A stretch of 64,000 nucleotides of DNA from Streptomyces scopuliridis RB72 (GTDB taxonomy: Bacteria > Actinomycetota > Actinomycetes > Streptomycetales > Streptomycetaceae): positions 23,511-87,510 of the forward strand of contig NZ_JOEI01000026.1 in the NCBI RefSeq assembly GCF_000718095.1, written 5' to 3'. This document shows, one piece after another, positions 17,575-25,679 of the stretch. The notes under the pieces were generated by a model. The model ran no database searches. It saw only the letters and a program-made list of their open reading frames with translations, and was not told the origin of the DNA. The number at the start of each line of letters is the position of its first letter. The stretch's first letter is position 1. The translations under genes and the position numbers were made by a program.

Positions 17575-18325
17575 GAGTGGACGTCGCTGCTGCTCGATTC
17601 TGCCTCCAGGACGACGGCACCGTGTACGTGGCCAAGGTCGGCAACCTCAACGTCAAGTGGTCGCGCCGGCTTCCGGCAGCCCCGACTTCTGTAACCGTCA
17701 CCATGGACAGCTCGGCCGGTACTTCCTCAGCTTTGTCGTTGACACCGAGCCGGATGTCCTCCCCGAGGCGGAGACCGAAGCCGGTATCGACCTCGGCCTG
17801 TCCGCCTTCGCCGTCCTGTCCGACGGCCGGAAGATCAATGGCCCGCGCTTCCTGCGCCGGGCTGAGAAGAAGCTCAAGCGCCTTCAGCGGGAGCTGTCCT
17901 GCAAGGCCAAGGGATCGAAGAACCGGGCCAAGGCCCGCATCAAGGTCGCACGCCAGCACGCCAAGGTGGCAAACCGGCGTCGGGACTGGCACCACAAGAC
18001 ATCCACACAGATCATCCGCGACAACCAAGCGGTGTACGTGGAAGACCTCGCGGTGTCCGGTTTCGGACGCACCCGTCTGGCCAAGTCCGTGCACGACGCG
18101 GGATGGTCCGCGTCCGTCGGCATGCTGGAGTACAAGGCGGCTCTGCACGGTCGTACCTTCGCCACGGTCGACCGTGCTTTGCCGTCCTCTCAGGTCTGCT
18201 CGGCCTGCGGATTCAGGGACGGTCCCAAACCCCTGCATGTCCGTGAGTGGACGTGCGGTGCCTGCGGGACGGTGCACGACCGCGACCACAACGCAGCCCG
18301 AGTAGCGGCTCCGTCCGGGCGGTGA
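17575..18325 (+). pseudogene. tnpB: IS605-family TnpB, N-terminally truncated
   Basis: A remnant of the RNA-guided nuclease TnpB. The first recognisable part (TVYVAKVGNLNVKWSRRLPA, 17620-17680) is in one frame; after a frameshift near 17705 the RuvC-like nuclease is complete: GIDLGLSAFAVLSDG (first Asp), VYVEDLAVSGFG (Glu), SSQVCSACGF and CGACGTVHDRDHNAA (zinc finger plus last Asp). About 130 N-terminal residues are missing and no tnpA is present. The frame ends soon after DRDHNAA, so the C-terminus may also be shortened. Catalytic residues are intact, but the protein is unlikely to work. Confidence 0.85.
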
Positions 18326-18758
18326 GCTCGGTCGGACTGTTCGACTGGAAGTCCGTGACGCCTAGTTGCTTCCTGGCCCTTTGATGCCTTCCGAAAGAAC
18401 GGCGGGCGGACCCTCGCATCGGGTGGTGGCGGCCGCGCCAGCGCCGGGCGGATGCCTTGGTTCCGGCCATGCAGGCCTCCCGAAAGACCGGCAGCGGCCG
18501 GCGTCGCCGCAGCCGCCACCACCCCAGACCGCACTGGTTCGTTGGTGTTCGTGGTGCGAGCCCGCCGCACGGTGACCTCTTATGAGTCACGAGCCACTGA
18601 GCTCTGGTGCTGACCGAGGCCCGTGGGGTGCGCTGGTGCCGCGAACGGCTTGTGAGATGTCGGACCGACCCCATGGTTCGAGTCCTTGAATCAGGTCGCC
18701 GCGTGGCCCGCATGCGCTCGCAACCAGCGCGAACAGAACGAAGAAGGGGAGGGACGAG
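18326..18758. other. Gene-free stretch between TnpB remnant and IS110
   Basis: No supported coding sequence. The first part may hold the 3' end of the IS605 remnant, where a TnpB guide RNA would be encoded. The last 150 bases precede the IS110 transposase and may include its left end, where IS110 elements encode their bridge RNA. Neither RNA can be confirmed by eye. Confidence 0.4.
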
Positions 18759-19935
18759 TTGATCTACTGCGGGATCGACTGGGCCGAGACGCATCACGAC
18801 ATCGCTCTGATCCACGACACCGGCAAGCTCCTGGCCAAACGTCGCATCATGGACGACGCGGCTGGCTATCAGCTGTTGCTGGACCTGCTCGCCGAGTGCG
18901 GCGACACCGAGGACGCCCCGATCCCGGTCGCCATCGAGACCAGCCGCGGCCTGCTTGTCGCGGCCTTGCGGCAGGGCAAACGCAAGGTGTTCGCCGTCAA
19001 TCCGATGGCCGCCGCCCGCTACCGCGACTGGCATGGCGTCTCGCGCAAGAAGTCCGACCCCGGCGACGCCCTGGTCCTGGCCAACATCCCGCGCACCGAC
19101 ATGGCCATGCACCGGCCACTGCCCTACGACAGCGACCTTGCCCGCGCCATCGCCGTCCTCGCCCGCGCACAACAGGACGCCACCTGGAACCGCCAGCAGA
19201 TCGCCAACCAGCTGCGCTCCCTGCTGCGCGAGTACTACCCCGCCGCCCTGAAAGCCTTCGCCAACTGGCAAAACGGCTTGTGGTGCCCCGAGGCCCGCGT
19301 TCTGCTGGCAGTCGCTCCCGCACCGACGAGGGCGGCGAGTCTGTCCCTGGCCCAGCTCCGCGCCGCCCTCAAGCGAGCGGGACGCCTCCGCGGGATTGAA
19401 GCCGAGGCCCAGCGTCTGCGGGAGGTTTTCCGCACCGAGTACGGTCACCAGCCACCGCTGGTCGAAGACGCCTGGGGGCAGCAGGTACTCGCCCTGCTGA
19501 GGCAGCTGGACGCCGCCTGCACTGCCACCGACGAACTCGCCGAGGCGGTGCAGGCGGTCTCTTCGACAGCACCCGGACGCTGAGGTCATCCTGAGCTTTC
19601 CCGGCCTCGGACCGCAGACCGGCGCTTGGGTGCTCGCCGAGACCGGAGACGACCGCAACCGCTTCATCGACGCCCGCGCCCTCAAGGCATACGCCGGCTC
19701 CGCCCCGATCACCCGCGCCTTCGGCAAGAAGCACCACGTCGGACGCCGCATCATCAAAAACAACCGGCTTCACAACACCGGCTGCCTCTGGGCCTTCGCC
19801 CCGTTGACGGCCTCGCCCGGCTCGAACGCCCACTACCGCCATCGGCGCGAAGTCGGAGACTGGCATGCCCAGGCCCAACGGCACCTGTTCAACCGCATGC
19901 TCGGACAGCTCTTCCACTGCCTTAAGAACTCCTAA
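18759..19935 (+). pseudogene. IS110-family transposase with one frameshift
   Basis: About 390 aa across two frames. The TTG at 18759 follows AGGGGAGGGA. The DEDD domain is complete: GIDWAETHHDIALIH, VAIETSRGLL, KSDPGDALVLANI. After a frameshift near 19555, the C-terminal tnp domain continues with LSFPGLGPQTGAWVLAETGD and the catalytic-serine region YAGSAPITRAFGKKHHVG. Length and order match full-length IS110 enzymes, so this is a recent copy with a single lesion or a sequence error. Its stop at 19933-19935 overlaps the end of an IS5 pseudogene on the other strand. Confidence 0.85.
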
Positions 19936-20640
19936 TAAAGTGACGGGTTCTTCAGCCGTCGCCAGCAGATGATGCCGCTGGCCAGGCTGAGGAAGGCTTC
20001 GTGGATGTCGTCGCGGATCTCCCAGCGGATGCGTAGCCGGCGGAACCAGTGCAGCGGCGCGAAGCTCTGCTCAACCATCCATCGGTGCACGGCCAGCCCC
20101 GATTCGTGTTGGGTGCTGGGCCGTGCGATGACCGGGGTGATTCCGGCGGCCCGGACCTGCTTGCGGTACTTGTCGTGGTCGTATCCGCGGTCGGCGTAAA
20201 TGGTGTCCGGCCGTCGGCGGGGCCGTCCGCGTCGGCCCCGCACTGGCGGGACGGCCTCGATCAAGGGCATGAGCTGGGTGAGGTCATTGCGGTTTCCGCC
20301 GGTCAGTGACACCGCCGGCGGAATGCCGTGCGCTTCGGTGATCAGATGGTGCTTCTAGCCTGTTCGAGCACGGCCGACCGGGCTCGGTCCGGTTTCGGGC
20401 CGCCCTTCATGGCCCGGACATGGGAGCCGTCGATCAGCGCCTTGGACCAGTCCAGCGCGCCGGCGGCGTGCAGCTCGGCCAGCAGCGACTCGTGCAGACG
20501 CTGCCAGACTCCCGCGTCGTTCCAGTCGCGCAGGCGACGCCAGCAGGTCATCCCCGAGCCGAAGCCCAGTTCACTGCCCTCGTCCACAGGGCGAACGCCG
20601 CCTGACCCGCGCCGCCGGCGTCTGTCTTGGGTCGTCAGGT
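19932..20640 (-). pseudogene. IS5-family transposase pseudogene
   Basis: Minus-strand DDE transposase in two frames. The upstream frame has ELGFGSGMTCWRRLRDWNDA and the first Asp in LIDGSHVRAMKGG. After a frameshift, a TAG interrupts the position before KHHLIT, then SLTGGNRNDLTQLMPLIEAV, IYADRGYD (second Asp) and HRWMVEQSFAPLHWFRRL (Glu) follow. The N-terminus lacks about 40 residues: the sequence jumps into ELGFG from an unrelated-looking start. Some IS5 members use programmed frameshifting between two ORFs, but the TAG makes this copy dead. Confidence 0.8.
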
Positions 20641-21264
20641 CCGGGGCGGTGGCGCACTCATCGCTGCCGTCAGGAACGTGATCGCCCATCGCCGGGCCGC
20701 CTCGCCCGCTACTGGGGACACGCAGCCAGGGGAGGGCTGCTGGTGGACCTCAAGGCGGTCGACGGCCGTTACGGCAAGGATCCCCCGCATCCGGAACCAC
20801 AGCTCCTCCGGGGAAAGGCCGGGCAGTACGCGCGCGAAAGCTGCGAAGTAGCGCTCGCGGACCGAGTCCTCGGCCGGGCCGGTCCAGCTGCGTACCTCCT
20901 CGGCCGGGTCGCTGAGGATCGTCACGATCAGCCGGGACGTCCGGGCGCCGCCCTCGTCGCCGGCCGACATCTCGTCGAACAGCGGCCCCGCGAATGCCTC
21001 CACCAGTTCGCTGACCGGTGGGTCGGGGGTCCGGGCGAGCAGTTTGTCGAGCCCGGCGCACTGGGCAGCGTTGATGGGCTCGACCACGCGGCGAGCGACT
21101 GCGGCCATCAGCTCCGCCTTCGAGCCGAAGTGGTAGCCGACGGCGGCCAGGTTCGCTCCGGCGAGTTTGGTGATCGCGCGGACCGAGGTGCCGCGGTATC
21201 CATGCTCGGCGAAGAGGCGCTCGGCCGCGTCGAGGATCTGGGTGCGGGTGTCTGAGGTCGCCAC
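20635..21264 (-). CDS. TetR-family regulator
   Basis: A 209-aa TetR regulator. HTH region: TQILDAAERLFAEHGYRGTS and NLAAVGYHFGSKAELM (residues 8-55). The ligand domain is of the TetR_C type found in many oxidoreductase-linked repressors. The GTG at 21264 has no ribosome site and lies close to a TATAGT sequence, so it may be leaderless. The last residues (TAAMSAPPPRT) abut the IS5 pseudogene, so the C-terminus may be altered. Divergent from a ketopantoate-reductase-like gene with tandem repeats between them. Confidence 0.88.
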   Translation of the reverse strand: MATSDTRTQILDAAERLFAEHGYRGTSVRAITKLAGANLAAVGYHFGSKAELMAAVARRVVEPINAAQCAGLDKLLARTPDPPVSELVEAFAGPLFDEMSAGDEGGARTSRLIVTILSDPAEEVRSWTGPAEDSVRERYFAAFARVLPGLSPEELWFRMRGILAVTAVDRLEVHQQPSPGCVSPVAGEAARRWAITFLTAAMSAPPPRT

Positions 21265-21291
21265 GCAAGGAACTATACATATGATTGAATG

Positions 21292-21325
21292 AAACGAACG
21301 TATGAATCAAACGAACGCGTGAATG
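21292..21325. promoter_or_regulatory. 17-bp tandem direct repeat, candidate TetR sites
   Basis: AAACGAACGTATGAATC (21292-21308) is followed immediately by AAACGAACGCGTGAATG (21309-21325), three mismatches in 17. It lies in the gap between the divergent TetR and ketopantoate-reductase-like genes. The ACGAACG core also forms inverted sites at 24537-24585 beside another TetR gene. Confidence 0.65.
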
Positions 21326-21334
21326 AGGACTGAC

Positions 21335-22207
21335 ATGAAGCTGCTCGTGTACGGCGCCGGAGTACTCGGCAGCCTGTTCGCTGCCCGCATGTATGAGGCC
21401 GGTCACGACGTCTCGCTCCTCGCCCGGGGCGAGCGCCTGACCGCTCTGCGCCGGCACGGCGTGCAGCTCGCCGAGGGAGACAGCCCAGCTGGCAGACGGA
21501 TATCAGTACCGGTGGTCGAGCACCCGGACGGCGGGTACGACCTGATCACCGTCTTCGTCCGCACCCACCAGGTGGACGCGGTGCTGGAGTCACTCGCCCG
21601 TGTCGAAGGCGACGTGCTGTTCCTCCACAACTGGGCGGCCGGCGCGCAACCGCTGGGCGCGGTGATCGGCCACGAGCGGGTGCTGCTCGGCTTCCCCACG
21701 GCCGCCGGCACGATGGACGGCGACGTGGTTCGCTACCGCAAGATCAGCTTCATGACCCGCCGGGTTGCGATGCCGATCGGCGAGCCCGACGGGCGCACCA
21801 CCCCCCGACTGGAACGGATCGTGGAGACGTTTCGCACCGCCGGGATCAACACCAAGGCCGAACCGCACATGGATGCCTGGCTCAAGACGCACGCCGCGTT
21901 CGAGGTCCCGCTCGGGCAGGCGGTGCACATGGCGGGCGGCCCGGTAGAGCTGGCCGACGATCCCGACGCACTCCGCGGCATGCTCCACCTCATGCGGCAG
22001 AACCTCGCCGCCATGGCGACGCCACCAGTACCTCGCGCGTTCGCCGCGTTGCGGACTCTGCCGCAAGGTCTGCTCGTGACCGTGCTCCGGCGCTTCCTGA
22101 GGAGCCCGACGGCCGTGCACAGCGGACTCAACGACCCCTCGCCTGCCACGACGGCCGAACTTGAGCGGCTGACCGAACAGCTCCGTGCCCCTGCGGGAGC
22201 CCGCTAG
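21335..22207 (+). CDS. Ketopantoate reductase (ApbA/PanE)-like oxidoreductase
   Basis: A 290-aa member of the 2-dehydropantoate 2-reductase family. The NADP-binding motif LLVYGAGVLGSLFAARMYEA is at residues 3-22, with LLARGERL supplying the basic cofactor-binding residues. WLKTHAAFEVPLGQAV corresponds to the family's second domain with its conserved lysine. Regulated copies away from pan genes often act on other 2-oxo acids or aldehydes, so a role in pantothenate synthesis is not implied. GAGG precedes the ATG at 21335. Probably repressed by the divergent TetR protein. Confidence 0.85.
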   Translation: MKLLVYGAGVLGSLFAARMYEAGHDVSLLARGERLTALRRHGVQLAEGDSPAGRRISVPVVEHPDGGYDLITVFVRTHQVDAVLESLARVEGDVLFLHNWAAGAQPLGAVIGHERVLLGFPTAAGTMDGDVVRYRKISFMTRRVAMPIGEPDGRTTPRLERIVETFRTAGINTKAEPHMDAWLKTHAAFEVPLGQAVHMAGGPVELADDPDALRGMLHLMRQNLAAMATPPVPRAFAALRTLPQGLLVTVLRRFLRSPTAVHSGLNDPSPATTAELERLTEQLRAPAGAR

Positions 22208-22442
22208 GCGCCCCGATCTCCTGTCTTCGACCCACGGTGCCAAGTAGCCGCCGTCAGGCCCCCCATCCAACTCGGACCGGCATCCAACTCGGTGATCGCA
22301 AGTAGCGACAGGAGCGTCGCCGTGGTTGCGATCCTGAACTGGCCGCCGACTTCGCCGAGCCAGAAGACTCAGAGGGCGTGAGGGAAACGGCGCAGGCCAG
22401 TGCCGCCCTGAATGTGGAACCCGTCCACCGCGATCAGGTCAC

Positions 22443-23345
22443 TCAGGCTGCGGAGCGTTCGGTGACTGGGCGGCGCCGCAAGGCGGTCTCGGTCAGTGAC
22501 CGCGGGGGGAGTGAGGCTGCGGGGTTGTACCGGTTAGTCCCGGGCGGCACGATTTCGTCGATCCGGTCGAGGGTCGCATCATCGAGGGTGAGCGCGGCGC
22601 CCTTGAGCTGACCCTCCAGCTGCTGCATGGTCCGCGGTCCGATGATCGCCGAGGTGACGGCGGGGTGGGCCACGGTGAAGGCTACGGCGAGCTGTGGGAG
22701 GGTGCAGCCGATGCTTGCCGAGAGTTCGATGAGCTGTTCCACGGCGTCGAGCTTGGCGGTATTTTCGGCGATCGCGGGATCGAAGAAAGACGGTCGGAGC
22801 GCGGCACGGCCGGTTGCCAGGTCGATCGGCTGGTCCTTGCGGTGCTTGCCGGTCAGGAACCCGAAGGCGAGGGGGCTCCAGACCAGTACCCCCATTCCGT
22901 AGCGCTCGCAGACGGGCAGGAGCGAGGCCTCGATCCCGCGGGCCAGAATCGAGTAGGGCGGCTGGTCGGTGCGGAAGCGTCCGAGGCCGCGCCGCTCGGA
23001 GACGTGGTGTGCCTCGACGATCTCCTCAGCCTGGTAGTTCGAGCAACCGAAGGCGCGGATCTTTCCCTGGTGCACGAGGTCGCTGAGCACCGAGAGCGTC
23101 TCCTCGATGTCAGTGGAGTGGTCGGGGAAGTGGACTTGGTAAAGGTCGATCCAGTCAGTGTTCAGGCGCCTGAGGCTGTCCTCGACCGCCTTGAGGATCC
23201 AACGCCGCGAGTTGCCACCGCGGTTGCGGCCCTCGCCCATCTGAAAGTGGACCTTGGTGGCGAGTACGACGTCGTCACGGCGCCCCCGCAGCGCCTTGCC
23301 CACGATCTCCTCGGACTCACCCTGTCCGTACATGTCGGCGACCTG
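22443..23345 (-). pseudogene. Aldo/keto reductase lacking its N-terminus
   Basis: About 300 aa of an aldo/keto reductase barrel. It starts abruptly at VADMYGQGESEEIVGKALRG. The catalytic Tyr (DMYG), Lys (VVLATKV) and His (YQVHF) are present, but the catalytic Asp of the usual DTA motif and the first beta-strand and helix are gone. The open frame continues upstream into a transposase fragment (VDGTLVPTRDH), giving a chimeric ORF. The C-terminal SAIIGPRTMQQLEGQL is intact. Loss of the Asp and the N-terminal strand should abolish activity. Confidence 0.8.
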
Positions 23346-23571
23346 GTGGTCGCGGGTGGGGACCAGGGTGCCGTCCACGATCAGCACGGCGTCCTTGCGC
23401 AACCGCTTGCGTTGCTGGAGCGCGAGCGCCGGCCCGAGGTGATCGATGATGCGGTCGGCGGCCGACTTGGACACCCCGGTCGTGCAGGGCGTTGCTGAGG
23501 AGGTCGATGGCGTTGTGTTGGAGGCGGAGCCTACGGCCGACGGCGGACGTCCCGACACACTCAGCCGACAC
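23346..23571 (-). mobile_element. Transposase N-terminal fragment fused to aldo/keto reductase
   Basis: The minus strand encodes RRLRLQHNAIDLLSNALHD in one frame, then GVSKSAADRIIDHLGPALAL and DAVLIVDGTLVPTRDH in the next. This is the start of an IS5-type DDE transposase up to its first catalytic Asp (VDGT). It is joined in frame to the aldo/keto reductase. It also overlaps the last 11 bases of the SDR gene upstream. Confidence 0.7.
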
Positions 23572-24490
23572 TGGGAGCCGGGTCCATGCCGGTCAGGGCC
23601 ACGCTGGCCGTCCACAAGCGGCGCGCCGTGTCGGTGTCGGCGACGTGTTCCCGTACCGGCTCGAACCGCGGTCTGCCGCGCAGGCCGAACACGCGGGGGC
23701 CGATCAACTGGCCCCCGCGTACGGCCGGGTCGAGGACGGCTCGGACCGCGGGCCGGGCGCCCGCTTCCTTGCCCTGGACCAGGAGTCCCAGCGGCAGACC
23801 GCGCAGTCGCTGGGCCGTGGTGCGCACGTGCAGTGGGGGGCGGGAGGGGGTGAGGGCGTCCAGGGCGCCGCCGGGGTGGGACACCACGCTGATGGTGGTG
23901 CTGTGTGACGCCCGCAGCCGGCGGTCGAGTTCGATGCCGAACAGCATCTGCGCCAGCTTCGAGCGCCCATAGGTGCGCTTGGGCCGGTAGTCGCGGGTGC
24001 TCTGGAGGTCGTCGAGGTCCATCCGTTCGCTTCCGGCGGCGAAGCTGCCCGTGGTGACGACCCGGGCGGCGGGCGCGGCGTGGAGCAGCGGGGCGAGATG
24101 GGCGGTCAGGGCGAAGTGTCCCAGGTGGTTGGTGGCGAACATCAGCTCATGGCCGGCGGCGGTCTCGCGGCGCGGTGGACCGTCCAGCAGGACACCGGCG
24201 TTCAGGACCACCGCGTCGAGGGCCTGGACATCGAGCGCGTACACGCTCTTCTCGATCGAGGCGGGATCGGCGAGGTCCAGCGGTATGTGGCGCACGAGCG
24301 CGCCCGGTACGCGCGAGCGGATCGAGGCCGTCGCCGCTTCGGCTTTCGAGGTGCTGCGGCCGGCGATGACGACCGTGGCGCCGGTCGTGGCGAGCTGCTC
24401 CGCGACGAAGTAGCCGATCCCCGCGTTCCCGCCGGTGACCAGGAAGGTCTTGCCCTCGGCCCGCGGCAGGCGGTGTACGTCCCAGGTCAT
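23561..24490 (-). CDS. SDR-family NAD(P)-dependent oxidoreductase
   Basis: A 309-aa classical-type SDR resembling retinol-dehydrogenase/WWOX-like members. TGGNAGIG cofactor loop (about residues 19-26), LNAGVLL (the NNAG position), TTGSFAAG (catalytic Ser) and YGRSK (catalytic Tyr and Lys). AAGGAG precedes the ATG at 24490. Divergent from a TetR gene with two palindromic ACGAACG sites between, so it is probably TetR-controlled. The C-terminal residues adjoin a transposase fragment. Confidence 0.9.
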   Translation of the reverse strand: MTWDVHRLPRAEGKTFLVTGGNAGIGYFVAEQLATTGATVVIAGRSTSKAEAATASIRSRVPGALVRHIPLDLADPASIEKSVYALDVQALDAVVLNAGVLLDGPPRRETAAGHELMFATNHLGHFALTAHLAPLLHAAPAARVVTTGSFAAGSERMDLDDLQSTRDYRPKRTYGRSKLAQMLFGIELDRRLRASHSTTISVVSHPGGALDALTPSRPPLHVRTTAQRLRGLPLGLLVQGKEAGARPAVRAVLDPAVRGGQLIGPRVFGLRGRPRFEPVREHVADTDTARRLWTASVALTGMDPAPSVG

Positions 24491-24536
24491 GGACGGGTCT
24501 CCTTCGGATGAGGCGGACGATGCCGCGACGAACGGA

Positions 24537-24585
24537 ACGAACGGTGTTCGTCAACGGCAGACTGCCCTTAACGAACGACGTTCGT
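24537..24585. promoter_or_regulatory. Two palindromic TetR operators
   Basis: ACGAAC-GGT-GTTCGT at 24537-24551 and ACGAACG-A-CGTTCGT at 24571-24585, both perfect 15-bp palindromes with centres 34 bp apart. They lie in the SDR/TetR divergent gap. The second ends 18 bp before the TetR start at 24604, which fits autorepression. Confidence 0.8.
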
Positions 24586-24603
24586 CAAGCTAGGATGAGG
24601 GCC

Positions 24604-25299
24604 ATGCCCGCCCGCCCCCGGACCAGGTCCGCGAAAACCACACTGAGCCTCGACGCGATCGTGGCCGCCACCCTGGCCCTGGTGGACGAGCTGGGGTGCG
24701 AGGCGGTGAGCATGCGGCGGGTCTCCCAGGCCGTACAGACGGGACCCGCCTCGCTGTATGTGTACGTGCCCGACCGGGGCACGCTGATGGCCCTCGCCCA
24801 CGACCTGGCCGCGGCGGATGTCCGACTGCCCACCGAGGCGGACGGGGACTGGCGCGCCCGGCTCGAACTGCTCGTGGACCGCGCGGTGACCGCGCTCGCC
24901 GCCCACAACGACATCGCCACCGTCGGTATGACGGGCGCCCTGCCCGGCCCGCACATCCTGCGTATCACCGAGGAACTGCTGCGGCTGCTGCGGAGCGGCG
25001 GGATCAGCGACGCCGCCTGCGCCTGGGCCGCGGATCTGATCGGCCAGTACATCGCCTCGTCCGCCCTGGAGGAGGCGATGTGGTCCCGCGCCCGGCAAAG
25101 CCAGGAGCGGCCGGGTGGTTCGCCGGCCGAGGCGGAGGAGGCGTTCGCCGCCCGGCTGGACGCCCTCTACCGGTCACTGCCAGCCGAGCGCTACCCCACG
25201 ATCCGTGCGCTGACCCCACTGCTGACCGGCGGTGACGGAGTGACGCGCGCCGCGTGGAAGCTCCGCGTGCTCATTGACGGACTGCTCGCCGGAGCGTGA
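24604..25299 (+). CDS. TetR-family regulator (TetR_C class)
   Basis: A 231-aa TetR regulator with the HTH at about residues 15-55 (LSLDAIVAATLALVDELGC, then QTGPASLYVYVPDRGTLM) and a TetR_C-like effector domain. An ATG at 24595 is possible, but the ATG at 24604, preceded by GATGAGG, fits better; both give the same protein body. It should bind the two perfect palindromes just upstream and repress itself and the divergent SDR gene. Confidence 0.9.
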   Translation: MPARPRTRSAKTTLSLDAIVAATLALVDELGCEAVSMRRVSQAVQTGPASLYVYVPDRGTLMALAHDLAAADVRLPTEADGDWRARLELLVDRAVTALAAHNDIATVGMTGALPGPHILRITEELLRLLRSGGISDAACAWAADLIGQYIASSALEEAMWSRARQSQERPGGSPAEAEEAFAARLDALYRSLPAERYPTIRALTPLLTGGDGVTRAAWKLRVLIDGLLAGA

Positions 25300-25339
25300 C
25301 GAGCGCCGCCGCTCCTGAACGCCGCGGGTACCGATCCGG

Positions 25340-25575
25340 ATCCACGTCGGCCCGGCCCCAGTTGGCGCGAGTTCCTGACCACCCCAGCCCGAGGGATCAT
25401 CGCAGCGGACTTCTTCCACGTGGACACCGTGCGCGGAAAGCGCCTGTACGCCATGGCGTTCCTGGAACATGGCACCCGCCAACTGCACATCACGGGCGTC
25501 ACCGCCAGCCCAGTCGGGTCTGGGCGACGCAACAGGCCCGAGTGCTCGCCGGCCAACTCGACACGCGCGGCACCG
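25340..25575 (+). mobile_element. Integrase-core transposase fragment (IS481/IS3-like)
   Basis: The plus strand reads WREFLTTPARGIIAADFFHV, then DTVRGKRLYAMAFLEHGTRQ and LHITGVTASPV, then shifts frame to WATQQARVLAGQLDTRG. This is the rve catalytic core (first Asp in AADFF) of an IS481-like transposase. Both ends are missing. Confidence 0.65.
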
Positions 25576-25586
25576 CCATCACCGTG

Positions 25587-25618
25587 CCTGGCCCGGCCCG
25601 CAGACGGTGCGGGCCAGG
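25587..25618. terminator. Hairpin between TetR and ROK genes
   Basis: CCTGGCCCG (25587-25595) pairs with CGGGCCAGG (25610-25618); a second stem GCCCGC/GCGGGC nests inside. It lies 62 nt past the end of the ROK gene on the minus strand and can close the long minus-strand operon. Confidence 0.6.
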
Positions 25619-25679
25619 CTGGACAGCGCGCCGGGCGTTGCCGCACCCACCGGCACTGAGCCTTCGGGGCGGCGTGGGT

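Noticed and set aside
18655..18705. tRNA-like 3' half containing GGTTCGAGTCC
   Set aside because: The T-loop-like GGTTCGAGTCC is there, but the flanking stem does not pair, and no anticodon or acceptor stem can be drawn.
22208..22442. Possible gene fragment between the ketopantoate-reductase-like and aldo/keto reductase genes
   Set aside because: A minus frame reads AVDGFHIQGGTGLRRF but is short, interrupted and not assignable.
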